A stretch of DNA of 64,000 nt from Eudoraea adriatica DSM 19308 (lineage in GTDB: Bacteria; Bacteroidota; Bacteroidia; Flavobacteriales; Flavobacteriaceae): positions 62,001 through 126,000 of the forward strand of contig NZ_KB907553.1 in NCBI RefSeq assembly GCF_000382125.1. The letters are read 5' to 3'. Each line of letters starts with the position of its first letter. The first letter of the stretch is position 1. Of this stretch, positions 18,715-28,255 are shown in pieces. The notes under the pieces were generated by a model that was not told where the DNA came from, searched no databases, and worked only from the letters and a program-made list of their open reading frames with translations. The translations under genes and the position numbers were made by a program.

Positions 18715-20484
18715 ATGAAACTATTAAATTCCATCAATTATCCTGCGGACATTCGCAAATTAAAAGCGAAAGAATTACCACTTCTTGCCAAAGAATTAAG
18801 GGAATTTATAATTGGCATAGTGGCCGTTAAGGAAGGACATCTTGGCGCAAGCCTTGGTGTGGTAGAATTAACCCTGGCAATTCATTATGTATTCAATACC
18901 CCCTTCGACAAATTAATCTGGGATGTGGGGCATCAGGCTTATGGCCATAAAATCATTACAGGTCGCAAAGATGTCTTTAACACCAACAGGCAAATGGGCG
19001 GAATTAGCGGTTTTCCAAAAATAGATGAAAGCGAGTATGATTCGTTTGGAACAGGACACAGCTCTACTTCAATATCCGCAATTCTGGGGATGGCCATTGC
19101 ATCAAAATTAAAAGGAGATAACAAAAGACAACATATTGCGGTTATTGGTGACGCGTCTATTGCCAGTGGGATGGCTTTTGAAGGATTGAACCATGCCGGT
19201 GTTTCCAATACGAATGTTCTCATTATCCTTAATGATAATGCCATTGGCATTGATCCAAGTGTGGGGGCACTAAAAAAATACCTTACCAATGTCAAAAAAG
19301 GTACCGCAAAAGATGAAAATATTTTTGAATGCCTGAATTTTGATTATACAGGTCCTGTTGACGGACATGACATTGGTTTACTGATAAAAGAATTGGAGCG
19401 GCTTAAGGGGGTGAATGGCCCTAAATTACTCCATATCATAACTACCAAGGGGAAAGGACTAAAAAAAGCAGAGGAAAATCAGGTAATTTACCACGCCCCC
19501 GGGAAATTTAACAGTAAGACTGGCGATTTGCTGGCTGCAAATAGTGGAGATAAGCCTCCTAAATACCAGGATGTGTTTGGACAGACACTGGTGGAACTGG
19601 CCTTAAAAAATGATAAAATTATTGGTATTACCCCTGCTATGCCTACCGGAAGTTCTTTGAAGTTTATGATGGACCAGATTCCGGAAAGAGCTTTTGACGT
19701 AGGTATTGCGGAACAACACGCGGTTACAATGGCCGCAGGGATGGCGGTGGAAGGCTTATTGCCATTTTGTGCAATATATTCTACCTTCTTACAAAGGGCT
19801 TATGACCAGGTAATTCATGATGTAGCTTTACAGAATCTTCAGGTAGCCTTCTTTCTGGACAGATCCGGACTGGTAGGACAGGATGGCGCTACGCATCATG
19901 GAGTTTATGACATAGCTTATTTAAGGTGTATCCCAAATCTCATTATTTTTTCACCCATGAATGAGGTGGAACTCCGCAATATGATGTATACTGTTCAAAA
20001 AGGCATGTCCGGACCTATAGCTATTCGCTATCCAAGAGGCCATGGCACGATGACCAATTGGAAACAAGCTTTCCAAAAAATGGAAATCGGGGTTGCAGAA
20101 GAATTGATAAAAGGAAATAAAGTTGCCATACTTTCTATTGGGCACATCGGAAATGTTGTTAGTAAAGTTGTCGAAGATTTGAATTTGCAGGGAAAAATAG
20201 GCCATTATAATATGCGTTTTGTAAAACCTCTGGATGAAAAAATGCTACGGTATATTTTTAATACTTATGAGCAGGTAGTTACAGTTGAAAATGGCTGCAA
20301 AATAGGGGGCTTTGGAAGTGCTATAATAGAATTTGCTAATTCCATAAACAATCGTATCCCAATATCAGTATTAGGAATTGAAGATGTTTTCATTGAACAC
20401 GGTACAGTAGAACAATTGCATAAGAAGGCGCATATAGATTCGCTTGCTATCAAAAAGCGTATCATAGAATTATTAAAATTATAA
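18715..20484 (+). CDS. dxs: 1-deoxy-D-xylulose-5-phosphate synthase
   Basis: Thiamine-diphosphate enzyme that condenses pyruvate and glyceraldehyde 3-phosphate, the first step of the MEP isoprenoid pathway, and so feeds the carotenoid genes of this genome. At 589 residues it is slightly shorter than the E. coli enzyme. The N-terminal domain has GHQAYGHK and the ThDP-binding motif starting GDASIASGMAFEG and ending with NDN; the pyrimidine domain has GIAEQHAVTMAAGMA; a C-terminal transketolase domain follows. TTG 18703 is an alternative start, but ATG 18715 is the conserved one. One base separates it from the DUF3078 gene. Confidence 0.95.
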   Translation: MKLLNSINYPADIRKLKAKELPLLAKELREFIIGIVAVKEGHLGASLGVVELTLAIHYVFNTPFDKLIWDVGHQAYGHKIITGRKDVFNTNRQMGGISGFPKIDESEYDSFGTGHSSTSISAILGMAIASKLKGDNKRQHIAVIGDASIASGMAFEGLNHAGVSNTNVLIILNDNAIGIDPSVGALKKYLTNVKKGTAKDENIFECLNFDYTGPVDGHDIGLLIKELERLKGVNGPKLLHIITTKGKGLKKAEENQVIYHAPGKFNSKTGDLLAANSGDKPPKYQDVFGQTLVELALKNDKIIGITPAMPTGSSLKFMMDQIPERAFDVGIAEQHAVTMAAGMAVEGLLPFCAIYSTFLQRAYDQVIHDVALQNLQVAFFLDRSGLVGQDGATHHGVYDIAYLRCIPNLIIFSPMNEVELRNMMYTVQKGMSGPIAIRYPRGHGTMTNWKQAFQKMEIGVAEELIKGNKVAILSIGHIGNVVSKVVEDLNLQGKIGHYNMRFVKPLDEKMLRYIFNTYEQVVTVENGCKIGGFGSAIIEFANSINNRIPISVLGIEDVFIEHGTVEQLHKKAHIDSLAIKKRIIELLKL

Positions 20485-20485
20485 T

Positions 20486-21583
20486 ATGTCTTTTAGATTA
20501 ATATTATTGGGCTTGTTGTTATTGTCCTCTACCCGGGCATATTTTCAGGATAGTATTCCTCCTGTTACTGCCATCGACACCACAAAAATTGATACCATTG
20601 TAATCCGGGCAACCCAATACAAAGTCAAAGCAGTGCCCAGGGGAATACGTTTTATTAACCCTGATATTTCGTTTAATGATACCAAGGTGCTAAGCGAACC
20701 ATATGAACCCTTTGTAATTCCATCTTTTTGGACCAGAGAAAATAAATTGGGCTTAAACGTTAGTCAGGTTGCTTTTGTTAATTGGAATGCAGGTGGTGAA
20801 AATGCCGTTTCCGGCCTTGGAAACCTGAAATTTATAAGAAATTATAAATTCAGGTACCTAAAATGGAATAACGAGCTAATCCTCAAATATGGGATAAATG
20901 TGCAGGAAGGCAGGGAGTTAAGAAAGACAGAGGACGTTATCAGGTTTACCTCTACTTTTGGCTATCGCCGGGATACCCTGAGTAAATGGTATCATTCAGT
21001 AAACGTAAAATTTAATACACAAATAACAGATGGTTACAAGTATCCGGACACGGAGAATCGCATCTCCAGATTTATGGCCCCGGGCTATCTGTTTTTTGGT
21101 GGCGGCCCTTCCTATGCCCCTGAAGGTGAAAAATTCAACCTCTATCTGTCGCCTACAACGGTAAAAGCAACTTTTGTTCTGGATCAAACACTTGCTAACC
21201 AGGGTGCATTTGGAGTGAAAAGGGCGATATATGATGAGGAGGGTAACCTGGTGACCAGGGGAGAAAAAAAGTTTATTGAATTCGGGATATTAGTAACGAA
21301 TACCTGGGAGAAAGAAATCTCTAAGAATATTATTATGCAGCATCGTCTTAGTCTTTTTACAGATTATGTGAGGAGCTTTGGAAATATTGATATAGACTGG
21401 GAATTGAATTTTACATTTAAGGTGAACGACTTATTTGAGGCCAATTTTGGAACCCAGGTTATATATGATGACGATATACGCTTTGATCAGGTAATCGCTG
21501 ACACCGGAAATGTAATTGATCCGGGGGTGCCCAGAATACAGTTCAGACAGGCCCTGGCCATTGGCCTGGCTTATAATTTTTAA
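20486..21583 (+). CDS. DUF3078 outer-membrane-like protein
   Basis: The 365-residue secreted protein has a signal peptide (about 1-18) and a C-terminal half of alternating beta-strands that looks like a small outer-membrane barrel. WTRENKLGLNVSQVAFVNWN near residue 75-95 is the hallmark of the DUF3078 family of Bacteroidota; function unknown. Its ATG lies one base after the dxs stop, so the two are almost certainly cotranscribed. Its TAA overlaps the stop of the convergent dgt gene in a shared TTAA. Confidence 0.85.
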   Translation: MSFRLILLGLLLLSSTRAYFQDSIPPVTAIDTTKIDTIVIRATQYKVKAVPRGIRFINPDISFNDTKVLSEPYEPFVIPSFWTRENKLGLNVSQVAFVNWNAGGENAVSGLGNLKFIRNYKFRYLKWNNELILKYGINVQEGRELRKTEDVIRFTSTFGYRRDTLSKWYHSVNVKFNTQITDGYKYPDTENRISRFMAPGYLFFGGGPSYAPEGEKFNLYLSPTTVKATFVLDQTLANQGAFGVKRAIYDEEGNLVTRGEKKFIEFGILVTNTWEKEISKNIIMQHRLSLFTDYVRSFGNIDIDWELNFTFKVNDLFEANFGTQVIYDDDIRFDQVIADTGNVIDPGVPRIQFRQALAIGLAYNF

Positions 21584-22923
21584 AGTTGTTTCCCGCTTAT
21601 TTTATTATGTATATGAACTGCCGCACTGTCTGAAAGACTGGCAACAAAACAACTGGCATTCAACAAAACAGAATAGATAGAGCCTTGGGTATTTCTGTAT
21701 TCAGGGGGCAGGGTTTGTATTAGCAATTTATCATAATTGGTGGGTTTACCTTCCATTTGTCTCACCAGCGCCCTGGTAAATACCTCCAGAATATCCGAAA
21801 TAATCTTATAGCCGGCAATTTCTTTTTCTATTACTCCGGGAGAACAATAGATTTCATTCACGCTTAGCTGAATAATGTCCGCAACCTGAGCTTTATAATT
21901 GCTGCGATCCAAAAGTGACACGCCAAAGGTGCCATCTAGAATTACCTCCTCGTTCTCAATAAAAATTGATACCGCATCACTGATTAAGGTATTAATAGCC
22001 AAAGCCCTTAAATAGCTAAGCCTGTCGGCCATAATGGTCAGGGAATTATATTTTTTTGTATTAATGGTGTCTTTGACCAGTTTAATCAAATACTCCAGGG
22101 CGTACTCTTCAGAAATTAGTCCCAGGTTTATTCCATCCTCAAAATCAATTATGGTGTAACAGATGTCATCGGCAGCTTCAACCAAATAAGTCAGGGGATG
22201 CCGGGAATATGCAATGTCTTTCCCACGGCCTGTAGAGATAAGCCCCAATTCCCCGGCAACTTCTGTAAAGAATTCCTTTTGAGACTGGAAAAATCCAAAT
22301 TTTTTATCTGCTATATGGGCTGAAGGCTTTTTTGGAAGAGATTCCTTGGGATATTTCATAAAGGCCCCCAGGGTTGCATAGCTCAATCGAAGTCCTCCGG
22401 ATACACCCTCGCGTGATTCGGTAAGCAACTTAAACCCGTTTGCATTTCCTTCAAAATCAATAAGATCCTGATACTCCTTTGCGGACAAAAGAGATTGATA
22501 TCTTTTGCCTTCCCCATGTGCAAAGAATTCCCCGATTGCCTTTTCACCACTATGTCCAAATGGCGGATTTCCAATATCATGCGCCAGAGCGGCGGCGGCC
22601 ACAATAGCTCCAAAATCTCCAAATTTATACCCATGGGTTTCTTTTAAAAAGGGATGCTTTTGCAGCAGCTTTTCACCGGCAATCCTTCCAAGGCTACGCC
22701 CCACAACAGAAACTTCCAGGCTATGGGTTAAACGGGTATGAACAAAATCTGTTTTTGAGAGCGGTATTACCTGCGTTTTATCCTGTAGACTCCGGAAAGC
22801 TGCAGAAAATATTACCCGGTCATAGTCTACCTCAAAGCCCAGACGCGTCTCATTTTGTTCCCTGCGCAGTCTTTTACTCTGGTCCCCGTGACGCTTTAAT
22901 GAAAGTAATTTCTCCCACACCAT
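21580..22923 (-). CDS. dgt: deoxyguanosinetriphosphate triphosphohydrolase-like HD protein
   Basis: Cytosolic HD-domain dNTPase that removes triphosphate from dGTP or other dNTPs. The HD metal site is visible: His in FVHTRLTHSLEV, the AHDIGNPPFGHSGE motif, and a later Asp in VEAADDICY. The length of about 447 residues matches Dgt type-1/2 proteins. The frame can start at 22944, but ATG 22923 (MVWEKLLSLKRHGD) is the conserved N-terminus. Convergent with the DUF3078 gene and overlapping it by four bases. Confidence 0.9.
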   Translation of the reverse strand: MVWEKLLSLKRHGDQSKRLRREQNETRLGFEVDYDRVIFSAAFRSLQDKTQVIPLSKTDFVHTRLTHSLEVSVVGRSLGRIAGEKLLQKHPFLKETHGYKFGDFGAIVAAAALAHDIGNPPFGHSGEKAIGEFFAHGEGKRYQSLLSAKEYQDLIDFEGNANGFKLLTESREGVSGGLRLSYATLGAFMKYPKESLPKKPSAHIADKKFGFFQSQKEFFTEVAGELGLISTGRGKDIAYSRHPLTYLVEAADDICYTIIDFEDGINLGLISEEYALEYLIKLVKDTINTKKYNSLTIMADRLSYLRALAINTLISDAVSIFIENEEVILDGTFGVSLLDRSNYKAQVADIIQLSVNEIYCSPGVIEKEIAGYKIISDILEVFTRALVRQMEGKPTNYDKLLIQTLPPEYRNTQGSIYSVLLNASCFVASLSDSAAVHIHNKISGKQL

Positions 22924-23010
22924 TTTTAAACTTTTGGGGTACAAGTTACTTTTTTTAATTCAGGTAGTTAGTTCATATTCTTCTTTGTTTTCTATAGGGT
23001 TTAGGGTCCC

Positions 23011-23107
23011 TTAACCTTTAGTTAACTTCTTAACACAAATCTAACAATAAGAATATAAATGTTTAACCTGAGGGTAACACAGCTTTTACAACTGCTCACG
23101 TTATTTG
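23011..23107 (+). promoter_or_regulatory. Pho-box-like 11-bp hexamer array and promoter of the TonB receptor
   Basis: Hexamers of form NTWACM occur at 23011 TTAACC, 23022 TTAACT, 23030 TTAACA, 23041 CTAACA, 23063 TTAACC, 23074 GTAACA and 23085 TTTACA. The five from 23030 onward are all in one 11-bp phase with one repeat skipped at 23052; the first two form a separate 11-bp pair. A TTTG (23104-23107) lies 13 bases after the last hexamer and the ATG 38 bases after it. The 11-bp period equals that of E. coli PhoB and B. subtilis PhoP boxes. Binding by a PhoB-like regulator is inference. Confidence 0.7.
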
Positions 23108-23128
23108 CGGCGGTATTAAACATAGTAA

Positions 23129-25942
23129 ATGAAACAATTATTATTAAGTCTGCTATTTATAGCGACGATGGCATTCACGAGTAATGCACAAGAAACGGGA
23201 AGTATTTTAGGAAAACTTACCGATACAGAAGCCAACAATGAACCGCTGGCTTTTGCAAACGTAATAATCAAGGGTACTACAAAAGGAACTACATCAGATT
23301 TTGATGGTTTATATGAATTAAGCGATATAGAACCTGGCACGTATACCGTTGTTTTCAGTTTTTTAGGATACGAAACCGTAGAAATTCCAGATGTAACCGT
23401 CGTGGCCGGAAATGTAACCACCTTAGATATTCCAATGTCTGCCTCACAAGGGGTGTCTTTAGACGAGGTTGTTATAACAGTTCAGGCCAGAAAAGATTCT
23501 GAAGTGGCATTGTTATTAGATCAGAAACAAGCTGTGGAGATTAAAGAAAGTATTGGAGCCCAACAATTATCAAAAATTGGTGTAACGGACGTAGCCGTGG
23601 CTACTACAAAAATATCAGGTGTAACCAGTAGTGAGGCCTCTGGTGACATCTTTATTAGAGGTCTAGGAGATCGTTATCTTTCTACTACTCTTAACGGTTT
23701 GGCCGTACCCTCAGATGATGTAGAACGCAAAAACATCGACTTAGGCCTTTTTAACACAAGAGTTATTCAAAATGTAAGTGTTAGTAAAACCTATGATGTT
23801 AGCTCTTCAGCAGATCAATCCTCTGGTAATGTAAATATTACTTCTAGAGAATTAGCAGGAAATAGTGAATTGAATATTGGCTTACAATCTGGTTTCAACA
23901 CAAATATATTAAGTAATGGTGTTTATGGGAACTTCAAAGTTTCTCCTAACTCCAACAATACAGATTTTGGGTTTTACAATCAAAATTTAAATACCCAAGA
24001 ACTTATAACACAACAAGGTTGGAATACGGTAAAACGAGATAATCCAATAAACTACAGATTTAATGTAGCGGGAGGAAAACGAATTGCCGAAAAACTAGCT
24101 ATATTTTTCTCTGGTTCGCATTCTAGAAAATTTGAATATGGGGAAGGTATTTTTAGGCAATTCAGATCCAATTTTGTAGACGATACTATAACAGATGCTA
24201 GCAATTGGAGAGAAGAGGTTGTTACCTCTGGACTATTAGATCTAACCTATTATATTAATGATAAGAACAAACTTAAATCAAGTACCTTTTTTATAAATAC
24301 TTTAAATGAGGAGATTTATGAAGGAGGGAGAAATGGTGAAGGCTTTATTTTTGAAGAAACCGATCCTGCAGAAGGACTAGGTCAGTTTATCCGAGACCAA
24401 AATACAAAACAGACCCGATTAATCGTGACCCATTTAATTGGTACACATCAGATAGGGGATAAGAATACCCTGCATTGGGCTGGAGGTTACAATCTTGTCA
24501 ATGCCGATGAACCAAATAGGATACGTAACGAGGTAAACTTTGACCCCAATAGTGATTTTGTTCAATTGGGTAGAACTGGTGGGTTTCAACAAAGAAAGTC
24601 AAGTCAGACTATAGAGGATGTTGAATATAATGGATTTATCAAAGATGAATTCCGTATTAAGGAGGACGGTCCTAACCCAATGAAATTAGAATTTGGGGTA
24701 AACTTTAGAAAGAAAGAAAGAGATTTTAGATCAGAATTTGTAGGTGTTGAAGAAAGAACCACCAATACGATAAACCCACCATCCATAGATAATTTAGGAG
24801 CCATTTTTCAGCAATCAAACTTTGATTCAGGAGACTTACAATTAAATCTACTTCAGCCAGATTTATATGTCGGAAATTTAGATTCACAGGCAGCTTTTGT
24901 CGATTTTAATATCGGATTTAACAAGTTTAATGCAGATTTTGGTTTAAGGTATCAAAGAGATCAAATAGACGTAGCTTTTGATGTAGGAAACTTTCCAGGT
25001 AGGGTTGGTGAAAGTGTTAAAGAATATGATAACTTCTATCCTAGTGTAAATCTAAAGTATGATTTTAACGAGAAACAAGCCTTGCGCTTTGCATTTAGTA
25101 GAACCATTACACTTCCAGAATTTAAAGAAATAGCCCCGTTTGAATATGTTTCTCAAGTTGGACAAGTTACTCGTGGTAATCCAGATTTAGAAGCCTCTCG
25201 TGATCTAAATTTTGATCTTAAGTGGGAATTTTTTCCTTCCAACGACCAGCTAATCTCTGTTGCTGCATTTTATAAGAATATCAGTGATCCTATAAACAGA
25301 GCCCAAGATCGAGGTTCTGCAGGAGTTTTTTCTTATTTCAATACCGGAAATAAGGCAGAAGTCATTGGCATAGAAGCCGAAACAAAACTTAATCTCATAA
25401 ATGCCGAAATAAATGGGGAAACCAATGTTCCCAGTACTAGTGGGCTAAACCTGGTATTTAATGTGAGCAGAATGTGGCATAGCCAAGATTTAAAAGAAGT
25501 ATTTGATGAAGAGGGAAATTTCATCAGAACTTTTAGATATAAAGGCCTAACAGAAGAGGGCCTAGAAGGAGCTTCGGACTGGATATTAAATGCAAGTCTC
25601 AATTTTACCTCACCAGGTGAAAATCCATTTAATGCTTCCTTAACAGCAAATTATGCCTCAGATAAAATATTCGCGATTGGTGCTCCTGAAATACAAAGTG
25701 AAAGTGAAACATTTTATAATGACGCAATCGTAGAAAAAGGTTTTGTGGTGTTAGATGCCGTAATAAGCAAAGAATTTAGCGAGCACTGGCGCCTGCGATT
25801 TATTGGCCGGAACTTATTAAACCCTAGTATAGAAAGAACACAATTGGTTAAACCAAGTACTACAGGAATAGAAACCGAAGAATTGGTCCGATCCTATACC
25901 AGAGGTGCTCAGATAAATCTGGGACTGAGTTATACATTTTAA
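23129..25942 (+). CDS. TonB-dependent receptor with carboxypeptidase-like domain
   Basis: Outer-membrane receptor of 937 residues: signal peptide (1-20), carboxypeptidase-like regulatory domain (about 25-105), TonB-box-like LDEVVITV near 112, plug (about 140-240, with RGLGDRYLSTTLNGL) and a barrel ending in LGLSYTF. It is not SusC-like. It forms an operon with the beta-helix lipoprotein 46 bp downstream. The promoter carries a Pho-box-like array, so phosphate-limited expression and import of a phosphorus source are inferred. The gene reads more AT-rich and with fewer AGG and CTG codons than susC, which hints at transfer from another flavobacterium. Confidence 0.9.
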   Translation: MKQLLLSLLFIATMAFTSNAQETGSILGKLTDTEANNEPLAFANVIIKGTTKGTTSDFDGLYELSDIEPGTYTVVFSFLGYETVEIPDVTVVAGNVTTLDIPMSASQGVSLDEVVITVQARKDSEVALLLDQKQAVEIKESIGAQQLSKIGVTDVAVATTKISGVTSSEASGDIFIRGLGDRYLSTTLNGLAVPSDDVERKNIDLGLFNTRVIQNVSVSKTYDVSSSADQSSGNVNITSRELAGNSELNIGLQSGFNTNILSNGVYGNFKVSPNSNNTDFGFYNQNLNTQELITQQGWNTVKRDNPINYRFNVAGGKRIAEKLAIFFSGSHSRKFEYGEGIFRQFRSNFVDDTITDASNWREEVVTSGLLDLTYYINDKNKLKSSTFFINTLNEEIYEGGRNGEGFIFEETDPAEGLGQFIRDQNTKQTRLIVTHLIGTHQIGDKNTLHWAGGYNLVNADEPNRIRNEVNFDPNSDFVQLGRTGGFQQRKSSQTIEDVEYNGFIKDEFRIKEDGPNPMKLEFGVNFRKKERDFRSEFVGVEERTTNTINPPSIDNLGAIFQQSNFDSGDLQLNLLQPDLYVGNLDSQAAFVDFNIGFNKFNADFGLRYQRDQIDVAFDVGNFPGRVGESVKEYDNFYPSVNLKYDFNEKQALRFAFSRTITLPEFKEIAPFEYVSQVGQVTRGNPDLEASRDLNFDLKWEFFPSNDQLISVAAFYKNISDPINRAQDRGSAGVFSYFNTGNKAEVIGIEAETKLNLINAEINGETNVPSTSGLNLVFNVSRMWHSQDLKEVFDEEGNFIRTFRYKGLTEEGLEGASDWILNASLNFTSPGENPFNASLTANYASDKIFAIGAPEIQSESETFYNDAIVEKGFVVLDAVISKEFSEHWRLRFIGRNLLNPSIERTQLVKPSTTGIETEELVRSYTRGAQINLGLSYTF

Positions 25943-25988
25943 ATTAATTATACATTTTAAATTACTTATTAATATTAACACTTTAATT

Positions 25989-28034
25989 ATGAAGACGAAA
26001 ACAACAAAATTCTTAATGATGATTATGGCCATCACAACCCTAACAATAATAGGCTGTAGTAGTGATGATAACAACCCTGATCCTCCCGGGGAAGGAGGAG
26101 GTGAAGCTACTTGTACAGACGGAATCCAAAATGGAGATGAAGAAGGTATAGACTGTGGAGGCTCTTGTCCTAACGCCTGCGAGTCAGAAGAAGGAACTGA
26201 TCTTACAGGGTCAATAACCGAAGACCGCACACTAGACGCAAGTGTTTCCTATGTCTTAACAGGTACGCTTAGTGTTGAAAGTGGCGTTACTTTAACAATT
26301 CCTGCAGGAACAACTATTACTTCAGAAACTGGAACCGACAAATATATCGTAGTCCAAAAAGGTGGCTCTATAGATATTCAAGGTACCGCTGCCCAACCAG
26401 TTTTAATGACTTCGGCCGGTCAGAATCCTGGAGATTGGGGTGGCTTAGTTATTGCCGGCGATGCGACGACTACAGAAGGTATAGATGCTATTGCTGAAGT
26501 GGGTGGTATTATTTATGGTGGGACTACAGATACAGACAGCTCAGGATCCATCAACTATTTAATAATTGATTACGCAGGAGCACAGATTAACTCTGAATCA
26601 CAATATAATGGTCTATCTCTTTATGCCGTTGGATCTGGAACATCTATAGAGAATGTTGCCATCTTAAACGGAACAGATGATGGTGTTGAATTCTTTGGAG
26701 GTACCGTAAGTGTTACCAACTTATATCTTGAAAATAATGAGGACGATGCTGTAGATTGGACAGAGGGATGGAATGGTACTGTAGTTAACACCTATGTTCT
26801 TCATACTATTGAAGGTTTTTCTACAGCGGTAGAAGCAGATGGTATAAACGGGAATCCAACGCTTACTAATTTCACTGCCGTTTCTACAGAAAATGGTACA
26901 GCACTCCAATTCAAAAAAGAATCTGGAGCAACTATTACTGGGCTATCTTTAACAGGTTATGTTGTTTCTGTAGATATGAGAGATAACGGTGCCCTCGCAA
27001 ATGTTCAAATTGACGGAGCAACGGCAGATCCAAACTTAACTTATTTAGCTCCACCAACTGTTGATATTGATTTATTCTCATGGGTAGAAAATGCTTCAGA
27101 AGTGGAAACAATTGCTTTGTCGGGAACAATCACAACCGACACTTCTCTTGATGCCAATACAATCTATTTGTTAGATGGGAACCTTAGTGTTGAAGCACCC
27201 GCCAAATTAACTATCCCGGCTGGAACACTAATAATTGCAGATGCTGCTGGTACTGAAGCTACGGAGACTTATATTGTGGTTAAAAAAGGAGCTCAGATCG
27301 ATATTCTTGGTACAGAGTCCGACCCAGTTACAATGACTTCCACCGGACAGAACCCAGGTGACTGGGGTGGATTAGTAATCCTAGGAGATGCTACTACCAC
27401 GGAAGGTGTTGATGCGATTGCTGAAATTGGTGGATTCGTTTATGGAGGAACTAATGACGCAGATAATTCCGGAACTATTAACTACTTAATTATCAACTAT
27501 GCCGGAGCTCAAATAAATTCAGAATCCCAGTTTAATGGATTATCTCTTTATGCAGTTGGTTCTGGAACTACAATTGAAAATGTAGGTATACTAAACGGTA
27601 CGGATGACGGTGTTGAGTTCTTTGGTGGAACGGTAAATGCTTCAAATATTTACTTAGAAAATAACGAAGACGACGCAGTAGACTGGACGGAAGGATGGAA
27701 CGGTACATTAGTGGATACTTATGTATCTCATACTCTTGCAGGCTTTTCAACCGCTGTTGAAGCGGATGGAATTACCGCAGGGCCAACGATAACTAATTTT
27801 ACTGCCATATCCACTGCTGATCCTGGAGGAACTGCTTTACAGTTCAAAAAGGAAACTGGGGCTACAATGACAAATGTTCTTTTAACAGGATATGTAGTAA
27901 ATGTGGACATGAGAGACGCAGGTGACGTTGCAAATGTAGTCGTAGATGGTACTCCATTGACTAGCGTTGATGACGATGTCTTTAATGGCACTCCCGTAGA
28001 CATTACTATGTTTAGTTGGATAACTGGCGATTAG
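25989..28034 (+). CDS. surface lipoprotein with duplicated beta-helix-like domain
   Basis: The 681-residue protein has a lipobox (TIIGCSS, Cys23), then a Cys-rich linker with Cys at 42, 56, 60 and 64 of the pattern CTDGIQNGDEEGIDCGG seen in secreted Bacteroidota proteins. Two homologous domains follow (about 73-370 and 375-681), each with LTIPAG, NPGDWGGLVI, GLSLYAVGSGT, DDGVEFFGGT and EDAVDWTEGWNGT-like blocks, which suggests a right-handed beta-helix. It follows the TonB receptor and probably partners it at the cell surface. No catalytic motif is evident; function unknown. A strong terminator follows. Confidence 0.85.
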   Translation: MKTKTTKFLMMIMAITTLTIIGCSSDDNNPDPPGEGGGEATCTDGIQNGDEEGIDCGGSCPNACESEEGTDLTGSITEDRTLDASVSYVLTGTLSVESGVTLTIPAGTTITSETGTDKYIVVQKGGSIDIQGTAAQPVLMTSAGQNPGDWGGLVIAGDATTTEGIDAIAEVGGIIYGGTTDTDSSGSINYLIIDYAGAQINSESQYNGLSLYAVGSGTSIENVAILNGTDDGVEFFGGTVSVTNLYLENNEDDAVDWTEGWNGTVVNTYVLHTIEGFSTAVEADGINGNPTLTNFTAVSTENGTALQFKKESGATITGLSLTGYVVSVDMRDNGALANVQIDGATADPNLTYLAPPTVDIDLFSWVENASEVETIALSGTITTDTSLDANTIYLLDGNLSVEAPAKLTIPAGTLIIADAAGTEATETYIVVKKGAQIDILGTESDPVTMTSTGQNPGDWGGLVILGDATTTEGVDAIAEIGGFVYGGTNDADNSGTINYLIINYAGAQINSESQFNGLSLYAVGSGTTIENVGILNGTDDGVEFFGGTVNASNIYLENNEDDAVDWTEGWNGTLVDTYVSHTLAGFSTAVEADGITAGPTITNFTAISTADPGGTALQFKKETGATMTNVLLTGYVVNVDMRDAGDVANVVVDGTPLTSVDDDVFNGTPVDITMFSWITGD

Positions 28035-28058
28035 CCATTAAACCGATTAAATACCAAT

Positions 28059-28090
28059 GGAGGCCTTGCAATGCAAGGCCTCCTTATTTT
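28059..28090 (+). terminator. intrinsic terminator after beta-helix lipoprotein
   Basis: The twelve-base arms of GGAGGCCTTGCA and TGCAAGGCCTCC pair almost without loop, followed by TTATTTTTATT. It closes the receptor-lipoprotein operon. Confidence 0.9.
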
Positions 28091-28159
28091 TATTAAGCGT
28101 TTATCTTAAATAGCATAGAAAAAAATTTATAATATCATTTTTGACCTAATCGAAATTTT

Positions 28160-28255
28160 ATGACTGAGGATATTTATTTGTTTATGATTATCTCTCTAGC
28201 TGCCTTAGCCATTACCGCCGTGGTTGTTGGGTTAAGTAATGATGCGGTAAATTAG
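28160..28255 (+). pseudogene. 5' fragment of a second Pit phosphate transporter gene
   Basis: An ATG opens a 31-codon frame whose product starts MTEDIYLFMIISLAALAI and ends LSNDAVN before TAG. It aligns with the start of the intact Pit protein at 30185 (IYLFMII and SNDAVN identical), where the frame continues NFLNSAIGS. After this point the DNA switches to the 3' end of a different gene in another frame. The fragment is therefore a remnant of a second pit copy cut at codon 31. Confidence 0.75.

Noticed and set aside
23129-28255. Insertion-sequence-mediated origin of the receptor cassette
   Set aside because: No transposase, terminal inverted repeats or target-site duplication was found at either end; short-homology recombination fits better.
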